Assembly: GCA_002315745.1 (NCBI GenBank) | Contig: DCID01000051.1 | Coordinates: forward strand, 1-13,932 | Direction of reading: 5' to 3' | From: Bacteroidales bacterium UBA1735 | Lineage (GTDB): Bacteria > Bacteroidota > Bacteroidia > Bacteroidales > Paludibacteraceae | Length of the DNA: 13,932 nt | Part shown: positions 1 through 7,332 of the stretch, in pieces | Numbering within the stretch: the first letter of the stretch is position 1 | How the letters are laid out: each line of letters starts with the position of its first letter | The notes under the pieces: generated by a model | The model's input: the letters and a program-made list of their open reading frames with translations, nothing else | Database searches by the model: none | Told to the model about the DNA's origin: nothing | Made by a program: the position numbers and the translations under genes

Positions 1-803
1 CTATGGATGGTTGCCCAGTGAACATTCGTCTGCTGGATCCTCCTTTGCATGAGTTCGTACCTCATGATCTGGCTGGTCAGGAGACGATGGCAAAAGAGAT
101 GGGTATCTCCGTTCAAGAGATCCAACAACGTGTCAACAGTCTGGCTGAGAACAACCCAATGTTGGGTCACCGTGGCTGCCGTCTGGGTATCACGTTCCCT
201 GAGATCACTGCTATGCAGACTCGTGCTATCATGAGCGCTGCTTGCGAGTTGAAGAAAGAAGGTAAGAACCCAATGCCAGAGATCATGGTACCTCTGATTG
301 GTATTCTGTACGAGTTGAAACAACAGAAAGAGATCATCAACCGCGTCGCTAAGGAAGTGTTCGCTGAGTATGGTGTAGAAGTAGAGTACGAAGTAGGTAC
401 GATGATTGAGATCCCACGTGCTGCTTTGACCGCTGACCGTATCGCTACGGAGGCTCAATACTTCAGCTTCGGTACCAACGACTTGACACAGATGACCTTC
501 GGTTACAGCCGTGACGATATCGCTTCGTTCTTGCCTGTATATCTTGAGAAGAAGATTCTGAAGGCTGACCCATTCCAGGTACTTGACCAGAAGGGTGTAG
601 GTCAACTCATCAAGATGGCTGTGGAGAAAGGTCGCGCTATCCGTCCGGCATTGCGTACGGGTATCTGCGGTGAGCACGGAGGTGAACCTTCATCGGTTAA
701 GTTCTGCGCTCGCGTAGGTATGAACTACGCTTCTTGCTCGCCATTCCGTGTGCCAATTGCACGTCTGGCTGCAGCTCAGGCTGCCGTCGAGGACGAAGAG
801 TAG
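1..803 (+). CDS. ppdK: pyruvate, phosphate dikinase, C-terminal fragment (5' end outside window)
   Basis: This is the last 266 or so residues of PPDK, which reversibly converts pyruvate, ATP and phosphate to PEP, AMP and pyrophosphate in cytosolic carbon metabolism. The fragment is the PEP/pyruvate-binding TIM barrel. Counting from the methionine at base 3, visible motifs are IRLLDPPLHEF (8-18), the metal-ligand stretch GTMIEIPRAA (132-141), the PEP-utilising signature FGTNDLTQMTFGYSRDD (156-172), and TGICGEHGGEPSS (219-231), whose Cys222 is the expected catalytic cysteine. The methionine at base 3 is not the real start: the frame is open to the window edge and the family is about 900 residues long, so roughly two thirds lies to the left. 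The stop is TAG at 801-803. Nothing in the visible part suggests decay. Identification is from motif recognition and is firm. Confidence 0.96.
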   Translation, partial: MDGCPVNIRLLDPPLHEFVPHDLAGQETMAKEMGISVQEIQQRVNSLAENNPMLGHRGCRLGITFPEITAMQTRAIMSAACELKKEGKNPMPEIMVPLIGILYELKQQKEIINRVAKEVFAEYGVEVEYEVGTMIEIPRAALTADRIATEAQYFSFGTNDLTQMTFGYSRDDIASFLPVYLEKKILKADPFQVLDQKGVGQLIKMAVEKGRAIRPALRTGICGEHGGEPSSVKFCARVGMNYASCSPFRVPIARLAAAQAAVEDEE

Positions 804-810
804 ACCCTTC

Positions 811-838
811 CGTGGGTTCCCCTCAAAGGGAAACCATG
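811..838 (+). terminator. imperfect hairpin just after ppdK
   Basis: Arms at 811-821 and 828-838 pair over 11 positions with one mismatch and one G-U pair, around a six-base loop (CTCAAA). It starts eight bases after the ppdK stop codon. No T-run follows, so classic intrinsic termination is doubtful. It may mark or protect the ppdK mRNA 3' end. Confidence 0.4.
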
Positions 839-850
839 CGAAGATATAAG

Positions 851-876
851 TAGGAGCAGCTTGGTTGCTGCTCCTA
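851..876 (+). terminator. perfect 10-bp hairpin between ppdK and the lipoprotein gene
   Basis: TAGGAGCAGC (851-860) and GCTGCTCCTA (867-876) are exact reverse complements around the loop TTGGTT. It lies 48 bases after the ppdK stop and 23 bases before the next start. The following bases (TTACAAAG) are not a T-tract, so it could be a terminator of the kind seen without U-runs, an RNA-end stabiliser, or a leader hairpin of the downstream gene. No TAnnTTTG box was found between here and the next ATG. Confidence 0.5.
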
Positions 877-899
877 TTACAAAGAAATAAACAGATTTT

Positions 900-1574
900 A
901 TGCAGAAGAACCTCACTTTGGTGTGTATATTGGCGGGAGTACTCTCGCTGATGATGTCCTGTGGCTATCGTGCAGCGATTGATGAGGAAAAAGAGATGGA
1001 CGAGGGAAAGGTGTTCTCTATTGAGCAAGGAGATGTACAATATAATAATGGCATCCGTTTGCGTTTCCGTGAATATGGTTTGATCCAACGCTTAGACTTT
1101 TCTTTTATGGACACGTTGCGATTAGATAGTATTGCCATCCTTTTCCGTGACCGCAATTGTTATTTGTTGCATAAAGGTCGTCGTGATTTTACGGACTTAG
1201 GTTATTGCCGTACCTTCGGGGAATTTGCAGTACCTATTTCGCAATACTTGCTGACAGGGTCGTATAAATGTACACCGGAAACGATAGCAGGAGTAAACTG
1301 CGACATGTTGTCTTGTTATAACACAACCGATCATCATCGTGTGGCTTCTTATTACCGCGTGAGGATGTTTGAGCAAGAGGCGACCAAGATGAACTATTAT
1401 GGAGGTACATTCACGCCGTTATTCCATAATAACGCGGCTATAACTATATCTGAAGAAGTGCCTGATTCTATCTTTGAACTCATCTATTGGGATCAACCTA
1501 AATGGAGTTCGAATCAAGAACGCATCGATTGGGAATATTTGGTACAAGACCTTCGTAATTACTTAGACTTATGA
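900..1574 (+). CDS. hypothetical lipoprotein
   Basis: This is a 224-residue protein that I do not recognise. The N-terminus is a lipoprotein signal: a positive start (MQKN), a hydrophobic stretch at 5-19, then MMSC with the lipidated cysteine at 21. The mature part is soluble-looking, rich in aromatic and charged residues, and has no transmembrane segment, so it should be an envelope-anchored lipoprotein. The start follows the 851-876 hairpin by 23 nt. The stop overlaps the next start in an ATGA arrangement (1571-1574), which points to translational coupling and a shared role with that gene. Base composition looks similar to its neighbours. The coding status is well supported by length, signal peptide and coupling; the function is unknown. 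Confidence 0.85.
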   Translation: MQKNLTLVCILAGVLSLMMSCGYRAAIDEEKEMDEGKVFSIEQGDVQYNNGIRLRFREYGLIQRLDFSFMDTLRLDSIAILFRDRNCYLLHKGRRDFTDLGYCRTFGEFAVPISQYLLTGSYKCTPETIAGVNCDMLSCYNTTDHHRVASYYRVRMFEQEATKMNYYGGTFTPLFHNNAAITISEEVPDSIFELIYWDQPKWSSNQERIDWEYLVQDLRNYLDL

Positions 1575-2170
1575 AACGTATCGCTACACTCTTCTTTGGG
1601 ATCGTCTTTACGATGACGCTGTCTGCTCAATACGTTCAGACACCTAAGATATCGCTGACTAATGATTCGGCGATCGTTATGCCACGTGCCTTGCGTGTAG
1701 GTATCAACAAGAACTATGTAGGTGGCGAAATGATGAATAATAAAGCCTTTGAGGGATATTTGAAAAATACATCTCCTTCGGCGTTTGCGCGTTTCTATAA
1801 AGGGCGTCGTATGACCACAGCAGGTTGGGTCTTGACAGGTGTTGGTGGAGGTATGTTAGTGAGTGCCGTTCCTTTAGGATTGTTAGGCGCGTCCTATTAT
1901 AATCCTGCCATCAGTTTGGCATTTGGTGTTCCCGCACCTACGTATGTGCAGTCGCTGATATACTTACGTTCGGCATTGGCGCTAACGATATGCGGCGTGG
2001 TGATTGGTGTGAGTGGTGCTACCGTTCTAGGTGTTGGATATAATAACATGGAAAAGGCAGTGGATGTCTATAATACGGATGTGTTCAACCGTGCTCCTAC
2101 GTTTTGGACTATCACAGCCGTCTCTCAACAGACAGGTCTCCCCGGTCTCGCGGTTGCGTATAATTTCTGA
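1571..2170 (+). CDS. hypothetical secreted/membrane protein with two glycine-rich hydrophobic segments
   Basis: This 199-residue protein is not recognised by family. It opens with a likely signal peptide (MKRIATLFFGIVFTMTLSAQ, cleavage around residue 20). A polar region follows, then two long glycine-rich hydrophobic stretches at about 84-110 and 128-156 that could be membrane-spanning helices, ending in a short polar tail. The start ATG shares four bases with the stop of the upstream lipoprotein gene, so the two are probably co-translated and act together in the envelope. The stop (TGA, 2168-2170) is only eight bases from the stop of the convergent CPBP gene. No enzyme motif is visible. Confidence 0.82.
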   Translation: MKRIATLFFGIVFTMTLSAQYVQTPKISLTNDSAIVMPRALRVGINKNYVGGEMMNNKAFEGYLKNTSPSAFARFYKGRRMTTAGWVLTGVGGGMLVSAVPLGLLGASYYNPAISLAFGVPAPTYVQSLIYLRSALALTICGVVIGVSGATVLGVGYNNMEKAVDVYNTDVFNRAPTFWTITAVSQQTGLPGLAVAYNF

Positions 2171-2178
2171 TTATTTTT

Positions 2179-2805
2179 TTAGATTGGCCACCAGATAAAG
2201 ACGGCGGCATCCCATAGGGCGTGACTAATCAGTAACGCTCCAAAACGTTTGGGCATGAGGTAATAGAGTCCACCCCAGACGACCCCGCAAACCATGGCGG
2301 CAAGGATCAGCATGAGATTAAATGAGAAGAGGTGAACGCCAGTATAGACGGCTAATGTGATGAGTGCGGCTTGCCAGTTGTTGCCTAAGCGGCGTTGGAT
2401 GAATCCCCTCCAAAACAGTTCCTCTGCCGGCCCGATTAGCAAGAGAAGTAAGGTGGATAGCAAATAAAGATTCCAACCCTCTTTCATACCATAGATAAGA
2501 TTGACTTGCGGTCGGGCAAAGGGGAAGATCCATTGACTCACTTTATCTCCTATCCAGAAACAACCCCATAAGACGGCTGCGATGGCAATGCCTAAGGCTA
2601 CGTCGAGTAGGGCATCTCTCCAACGATAGGACGTGGGGAAAGGTGGACGTCCACCTAAGACGAGACTGAGGGTGATGAGAATAAAGGCAGCACCCGACAT
2701 AGCCCACCAGAAGGGTAGCCATGTGCATGTCCATGGGCTGAACATAATCGTCCATAGCACGAAGGCTACTAGGACGCAAGGAACTATGTGGCGCCAATCC
2801 CTCAT
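2179..2805 (-). CDS. CPBP family intramembrane metalloprotease (Abi/CAAX-type)
   Basis: This 208-residue polytopic membrane protein belongs to the CPBP/Abi family (relatives of the Rce1 CAAX protease). The three family motifs are present in order: EExxxR (E128, E129, R133 in AEELFWRGF), an aromatic-xxx-H motif (Y154 to H158 in YTGVH), and HxxxD (H195 to D199 in HALWD). About six hydrophobic helices are visible, with motif 1 at a membrane boundary, as expected for an intramembrane glutamic/metal-type protease. The real substrate is unknown; members act in protein maturation, bacteriocin immunity or have no known role. The ATG at 2805 directly abuts the stop of the prenyltransferase gene (TAAATG), so it is the last gene of the minus-strand run. 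The family call is strong; substrate and function are open. Confidence 0.9.
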   Translation of the reverse strand: MRDWRHIVPCVLVAFVLWTIMFSPWTCTWLPFWWAMSGAAFILITLSLVLGGRPPFPTSYRWRDALLDVALGIAIAAVLWGCFWIGDKVSQWIFPFARPQVNLIYGMKEGWNLYLLSTLLLLLIGPAEELFWRGFIQRRLGNNWQAALITLAVYTGVHLFSFNLMLILAAMVCGVVWGGLYYLMPKRFGALLISHALWDAAVFIWWPI

Positions 2806-3678
2806 TTAAATGACCGTTCCAACAATCAAAGTTATCACCAGCAGAAGGCAATGGATAAGTTGCAGTTTGGCTGTTTTCTCGTCGAGGTCATTGATGGCTT
2901 GGTCATCGGTGAGAAAACGGCGCATCTGTAGAAAGAGTGGGGTTATCATGGCTATGGTTAACCAGGATAGCATACACCACCAAGGCATCTTACCCCACAC
3001 GCAGCATAGACTGATCCATACAACGGGCAGATAGACCATGATGCCATAGAGGATGATACTACCTTTCTTGCCGATAAGCATGGGTAGGGTAGCAATCTTA
3101 GCACGGCGGTCGGGTTGGATATCGCGGGTGTTATTGGCATGTAAGACACCCATAGTGATCGTGACATAAGCGAGCACGAACCACAAGGCATCTACCTGCA
3201 ATGTGCCTGTTACGAAGAACGATGTACCCAGAGCTGGGATAATACCATATTCCAAGAAAATATCTAAGTCTCCAAGCGCATGGTACTTGAGCCATGGATA
3301 GATAAGAGACAATACAAGACCGATAGCGCCATAGATCAGTAATTGTGCCCCACTCACATAAGCCATAGCGAGTCCGTTGAGACAAGCCACAGCGGTCAGT
3401 ATCCATCCCAAACGGAAAACCTGTTGCGGGGTAAGGATATGATCGGTCAGCGTTCGACTACCAAACGTGTCGGCTTGATCCACACCTTTGCGGAAGTCGT
3501 AATAGTCGCTGAGCACATTGGAAGCAGCGTGAAAAAGGATGATACCTATCACCGCCCATAGAGTAAGATACCAATTAACGGGATAACCTAAAAAGAACAG
3601 TCCCGAAGCGGTGACTAAGACGGACATCGAACTGACGGGAAACGACCAAGGTCGTGTAGCAATAAAATACTTTTTCAT
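2806..3678 (-). CDS. menA: UbiA-family prenyltransferase, probably 1,4-dihydroxy-2-naphthoate polyprenyltransferase (MenA)
   Basis: This is a membrane prenyltransferase of about 290 residues. In menaquinone synthesis MenA attaches the polyprenyl tail to DHNA in the inner membrane. Both aspartate-rich UbiA motifs are visible: NVLSDYYD (54-61) and NNTRDIQPD (182-190), followed by a TL (197-198) typical of MenA-like members. The remainder is eight or nine hydrophobic helices. I start at the ATG at 3678 (MKKYFIATRPWSFP, a usual MenA opening). An adjacent in-frame ATG at 3681 is equally possible. A longer frame reaching 3765 would overlap the upstream gene by over 80 bases and adds a non-hydrophobic tail, so I rejected it. 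The first motif differs a little from the best-known MenA proteins, so another UbiA prenyltransferase role cannot be excluded. Confidence 0.8.
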   Translation of the reverse strand: MKKYFIATRPWSFPVSSMSVLVTASGLFFLGYPVNWYLTLWAVIGIILFHAASNVLSDYYDFRKGVDQADTFGSRTLTDHILTPQQVFRLGWILTAVACLNGLAMAYVSGAQLLIYGAIGLVLSLIYPWLKYHALGDLDIFLEYGIIPALGTSFFVTGTLQVDALWFVLAYVTITMGVLHANNTRDIQPDRRAKIATLPMLIGKKGSIILYGIMVYLPVVWISLCCVWGKMPWWCMLSWLTIAMITPLFLQMRRFLTDDQAINDLDEKTAKLQLIHCLLLVITLIVGTVI

Positions 3679-3682
3679 CATA

Positions 3683-4678
3683 TTATTTTGCCCATTGGGC
3701 GGTATAAAGAATAGCTTCTGCTTGGCGAAGCGCATTGCGCTTTTTTTGGCCTGGGGCGAGAACATATACTTCGGCGGTGATGATACGCTGATGGCGTTCG
3801 TCTAGGCGTGTGAGGCTGACGTAAGGGCCACCCATCGCTTCTCCATGATAGATCTTCCATAGACCACGCACCTCGGCTGCACCCATCCACGTACTGTCTG
3901 CCGTGTCTTTGATCAGTGGTTGGACAAAACGGAACGTAGGTGGAAAAATCTTATACTCGGTTCCCATATAGGATCCAGGAACTGATGCTGAGATGATATG
4001 ACCTAACACCTCGTCGCGTTTGCGGTTGAGAAAAGCAGGTGTGAAGGTGTTCTTGTCCGTATAAGGGTAGGAATAGACAACTAAGTCGCGTCGCATCGAA
4101 CCTTTGTTATTGCAGCACCACACGAAATCAGTGGTATCCTTGATGAGCATATAATCTTCGGGAACGAGCAGATCCATACCGATAGTTTGACGGAGGGCTT
4201 GGCGTGCTTGCTTGTTGGTTGAACCGCGGTAAAAAGTGGTTTGACGACGCAGTTCCTCTTCGATGAACCATTCTCGCACTTGCTGTCCATGCGCTTGCCA
4301 ATAGGCGATGAAAGAGATAGCGTCGGGTGCTTGGATACGATATACCGCTTGCGGGTGCGACCAGTAGTCTGTACTATACTTCACTTTGGTAGAAGAGTAG
4401 CGAATACTATCAATATCGACGATCAAGATGTTACGAGTCGATTTGAGAAAATCGTCGAATGCCTTGTTGGTCACATGCGTTAAGGTAAAATAGGGCTCCA
4501 TCTGAGGCAAGCAAGGCATATCCGCTTCCATGACGGCTTGAACCATTTCGTATGGATAGTCGGGCATAACCACGAGGCACTCGTAGATAGAACCTGTGGC
4601 GGATACTTTAGTCGTACCTGTACCATGACAAGCGGTTAGGACGCAGAGAAGGAATAAGAAAAACCAACTATGTTTCAT
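3683..4678 (-). CDS. DUF4837 family lipoprotein
   Basis: This 331-residue protein has a lipoprotein signal (MKHSWFFLFLLCVLTAC, lipid-attached Cys17) and then a globular envelope domain. The C-terminal block with MGGPYVSLTRLDE (about 286-298), a VYVLAPGQKKRN stretch and a final alpha-helix ending in ILYTAQ fits DUF4837, a family essentially limited to Bacteroidota and without a known function. Its start ATG overlaps the stop of the DUF2520 gene in an ATGA arrangement (4675-4678). Its stop is a few bases upstream of the prenyltransferase start, so it sits inside a translationally coupled group. The family name is from memory of the conserved C-terminus and I am fairly sure of it. No catalytic motif is visible. 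Confidence 0.85.
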   Translation of the reverse strand: MKHSWFFLFLLCVLTACHGTGTTKVSATGSIYECLVVMPDYPYEMVQAVMEADMPCLPQMEPYFTLTHVTNKAFDDFLKSTRNILIVDIDSIRYSSTKVKYSTDYWSHPQAVYRIQAPDAISFIAYWQAHGQQVREWFIEEELRRQTTFYRGSTNKQARQALRQTIGMDLLVPEDYMLIKDTTDFVWCCNNKGSMRRDLVVYSYPYTDKNTFTPAFLNRKRDEVLGHIISASVPGSYMGTEYKIFPPTFRFVQPLIKDTADSTWMGAAEVRGLWKIYHGEAMGGPYVSLTRLDERHQRIITAEVYVLAPGQKKRNALRQAEAILYTAQWAK

Positions 4679-5391
4679 GATTGTTGAGTTTGGATAATAC
4701 GACTCATTAATTGATACACTTCGCGATAGTCTTCCCTCTTCAATAGTTCAAGATGATGCTGCATCACCGTTTCGTCTCCGCGGCGTGCGGGACCCGTCTG
4801 GGCATCCTTAGGCGAGAGGGTGTGTATTTTCTGTACCGTCTCGTCCATAAGGGGGAGTAGGGCAGAGAATGGTATATGTGTATCGGCGAGTATATCTTTA
4901 GCGATACCGTAGAGACAGTTTGTGAAGTTATTAGCCATGACGCCTGCCACATGGAGTCGTTCACGATCGGCTTGTGTGGTCTCGTAGATATGTGGTGTGA
5001 TGGCTAATGCCAACGAATAGATAGCTGTAACGTCATCAATGGCTTTGGCTTCGAAGAATATGGGTATCGTGGTAAAATCCTCTATGATATGCTCCTTGGA
5101 GAAGGTTTGGAAAGGATAGAAAATACCGCAATGTGGTTTATCTGCGCCAAAGACAGTAATAGGCATAGTGCCGCTCGTATGCACGTGCAACGCACGCGCG
5201 GGCACATGTACCTTATTTATTACATCTTGTAGCGCGTTATCGCGTACCGCGTATATATAAGCATCGGCATCGGTAGGAAGAGCGTCTAATCCTTCCCGCG
5301 ACGAGACCATTTCAACGGGCACACGCTGCCGTTGATAGGCTTCCAATAGATTGGTTGCCACGTTCCCGCGACCGATGATAATGAGTTTCAT
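4675..5391 (-). CDS. Rossmann-fold DUF2520 domain protein (F420/NADP oxidoreductase-like)
   Basis: This 238-residue protein opens with an NAD(P)-binding Rossmann turn, MKLIIIGRGNVATNL, where GRGNVA (7-12) is the dinucleotide loop. The middle contains the HTSGTMP stretch (71-77) and GIFYPFQTFS. The C-terminal half is the helical DUF2520 domain with conserved MANNFTNCLY, a PLMDET stretch and QTGPARRGD. The fold is shared with ProC-like and 6-phosphogluconate-dehydrogenase-like oxidoreductases, but the reaction is unknown. The start at 5391 shares one base with the yidC stop (TAATG) and its end overlaps the DUF4837 start, so it is coupled on both sides. The family call is strong from the paired N- and C-terminal motifs. 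Confidence 0.9.
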   Translation of the reverse strand: MKLIIIGRGNVATNLLEAYQRQRVPVEMVSSREGLDALPTDADAYIYAVRDNALQDVINKVHVPARALHVHTSGTMPITVFGADKPHCGIFYPFQTFSKEHIIEDFTTIPIFFEAKAIDDVTAIYSLALAITPHIYETTQADRERLHVAGVMANNFTNCLYGIAKDILADTHIPFSALLPLMDETVQKIHTLSPKDAQTGPARRGDETVMQHHLELLKREDYREVYQLMSRIIQTQQS

Positions 5392-7289
5392 TAGCGTATT
5401 TTCTTAGATTGCGCCTTGGCTTGTTCACGTGCCATGCGTTGTTGCTCTTGCTGCATCTTCTCCAGTCTTGCCATAAAGCCCGATTTCTGGGGATTAGCGG
5501 CACGTTTCTTTGCATTGGCTTCCATCTCTGCCAGCAGTTTCTTATCGTCGATCGACCAACGGAAGATCATGGTTTGGATGATGGTGAGCAGCAAACTCAG
5601 GAAATAGTAGTAACTCAAACCTGCGGCATAGTCATTGAATATGAAGAGGAACATGAGCGGCATAGCATACATCATGTACTTCATGAACTTCATATTTGGA
5701 TCGGTGGCTTGCTGCTGCATGGTGATATAGGTGTAGATGATGTTCACCGCCGTCATCAGTAAGCAGAATAGGCTGAGGTGTGTGCCAAAGAGTGGAATAG
5801 GGTTCGACCATGTGAGAATAGCATCGTATGTGGATAGGTCTTCTGCCCACAAGAACGATTGACCGCGCAGTTCGATGGCGGTTGGGAAGAACCAGAACAT
5901 CGCCATCAGTACAGGGAATTGGAAGAGCATAGGCAGACAGCCCGACATAGGACTCACGCCAGCACGACTATAGAGTGCCATAGTTTCCTTCTGACGCTCC
6001 TGCATCTTTTCGGGAGGATACTTGGCATTGATCTCATCAATTTGTGGTTTGAGTACCCGCATTTTTGCACTGGACTTATACGAAGCAAAGACGAATGGTA
6101 GGATGATGATCTTGATCACCAAAGTCATCAGTAGGATGACTAAACCGATATGCAAGCCCCATGACATGAAGATATCGAACATAGGGATGACAAGGATCTT
6201 ATTGATCCAACTCACAATCTTCCATCCTAATGGAACTAACTCTTTGAGGTTCAGTTTCTGATCGGCATCGAGGTCATTATCGTAAGCCTTGAGAATGTTG
6301 TAGTTATTGGGAACAAAGAAGAAGCGGAAGGGCACTGGGCTATCTTGCTGCACATTGAAGGGTACAGAGGTCTTGGTGTCATAGGCTTTGATGTAGCCAG
6401 ACGCAGCAGGTTGTGGCATAGACTCCATCTTCGTGGTGGAGAAGGCTTCGTTGGCGACAAGTACGGTAGAGAAGAACTGATCCTTGTAGCCAATCCAACG
6501 GATACGACTATTCTCCGACTGATAATCATGCTTGGTCTCGGATAGTTTCTCCATCTCGCCACCGACGAGCATATACTGCAGTTGAGCATAGCGCTCCTCG
6601 AACTTACGGCCACGTTCCTGTTGCGGAATGATTTGATACCAATGGAGGTCAAGCGCATTGACATTCCGCGCTAATACAGAAGCTGCGTTGTGCGGCGCAA
6701 TGGTAAAATCAACCTCATAGTCTGCGCGAAGAGTGTACACAAAGTCAATATAACTATCTTCGGTGGAGGTGTGCAAGCGCATCGTTAAGACACTGTCCGC
6801 AGTTCGAAGTGGTTCGAAATAGAGTCTATCGGTGGTAATAACGCGTTGGTTATTAGTGGTCAAGGTGAAGCCTAATTGGGATTCTTCTTCGCCGAAGAGA
6901 CATAAGGGATTGATGCTATCGCCGTAGGTCTTATACTCCTTGAGTTCGGCACGTACGATACGGCCACCATAGGTGCTGACATATAAACGAAGCACCTCAT
7001 TTTCGAGTTCAATGATGGTCGCTTGTCCTTCAGCCGCGGGAGCAAAAGGTCCATAGAGGGCTGCTAAATCATTGGGAGTGACTTTGGGTTCTGCCGTCGG
7101 TGTAGCCGTTGGGTTATCCAAAGCCTCCTGTATTTGCTGCGCCTGTGCTTCCATAATCTGCACGGCAGCAATACTGTCGTTGATACGTTGACGCTCTGCT
7201 ATCTCCTCTTTAGAAGGACGACTGAGCATACTAAAGCCGACGATAATGCCAGCAATCAATAAAAATCCAATCCAAGTGTTCTTATCCAT
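5391..7289 (-). CDS. yidC: membrane protein insertase YidC
   Basis: This 632-residue insertase inserts and folds inner-membrane proteins, alone or with SecYEG. The order is as expected for a Gram-negative YidC: an N-terminal membrane anchor (about 6-22), a low-complexity Q/A/P/T linker (40-75), a large periplasmic P1 domain (about 80-350), and the conserved YidC/Oxa1 insertase core (about 365-580). In the core, SSAKMRVLKPQIDEI carries Arg411, matching the groove arginine of E. coli YidC (R366). GVSPMSGCLPMLFQFPVLMAMFWF is a hallmark segment. The tail (585-632) is highly basic, as in ribosome-contacting forms. The downstream DUF2520 gene overlaps by one base. In many Bacteroidales yidC follows pyrG, from memory; here the upstream gene is a beta-barrel-like protein. 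Gene identity is certain. Confidence 0.97.
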   Translation of the reverse strand: MDKNTWIGFLLIAGIIVGFSMLSRPSKEEIAERQRINDSIAAVQIMEAQAQQIQEALDNPTATPTAEPKVTPNDLAALYGPFAPAAEGQATIIELENEVLRLYVSTYGGRIVRAELKEYKTYGDSINPLCLFGEEESQLGFTLTTNNQRVITTDRLYFEPLRTADSVLTMRLHTSTEDSYIDFVYTLRADYEVDFTIAPHNAASVLARNVNALDLHWYQIIPQQERGRKFEERYAQLQYMLVGGEMEKLSETKHDYQSENSRIRWIGYKDQFFSTVLVANEAFSTTKMESMPQPAASGYIKAYDTKTSVPFNVQQDSPVPFRFFFVPNNYNILKAYDNDLDADQKLNLKELVPLGWKIVSWINKILVIPMFDIFMSWGLHIGLVILLMTLVIKIIILPFVFASYKSSAKMRVLKPQIDEINAKYPPEKMQERQKETMALYSRAGVSPMSGCLPMLFQFPVLMAMFWFFPTAIELRGQSFLWAEDLSTYDAILTWSNPIPLFGTHLSLFCLLMTAVNIIYTYITMQQQATDPNMKFMKYMMYAMPLMFLFIFNDYAAGLSYYYFLSLLLTIIQTMIFRWSIDDKKLLAEMEANAKKRAANPQKSGFMARLEKMQQEQQRMAREQAKAQSKKIR

Positions 7290-7290
7290 A

Positions 7291-7332
7291 TATCTATATT
7301 CTATTTATCTATATTCTATATTATATATTCTA
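7291..7332 (-). repeat. short AT-rich tandem repeat in the yidC leader
   Basis: On the plus strand TATCTATATTCTATT (7291-7305) is followed by TATCTATATTCTATA (7306-7320) and a degenerate third copy. The core TATATTCTA recurs at 7295, 7310 and 7324. The array fills nearly the whole gap between yidC (ATG at 7289) and the stop of the upstream gene (7330-7332), so it forms the mRNA leader immediately before the yidC start. No TAnnTTTG promoter box is visible in it. It could tune translation or simply be slippage-prone DNA. Confidence 0.7.

Noticed and set aside
3..5. ATG that could be read as the ppdK start
   Set aside because: The preceding two bases continue the frame and the protein lacks two thirds of the family; this is an internal methionine in a fragment cut by the window edge.
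690..1088. Minus-strand open frame of 132 codons across the ppdK end and the lipoprotein start
   Set aside because: It runs antisense to two genes with clear family or signal evidence, includes both hairpins, and its translation shows no recognisable domain.
5409..5762. Plus-strand open frame of 117 codons
   Set aside because: It is antisense to the conserved insertase core of yidC; a shadow of the real codon pattern.
6251..6664. Minus-strand open frame of 137 codons in another frame of yidC
   Set aside because: It overlaps yidC on the same strand in a shifted frame; low-complexity Ser/Arg-rich product typical of out-of-frame reading.
7291..7332. CRISPR-like or mobile-element repeat
   Set aside because: Units are about 15 nt, directly adjacent without spacers, with no Cas or transposase genes nearby.
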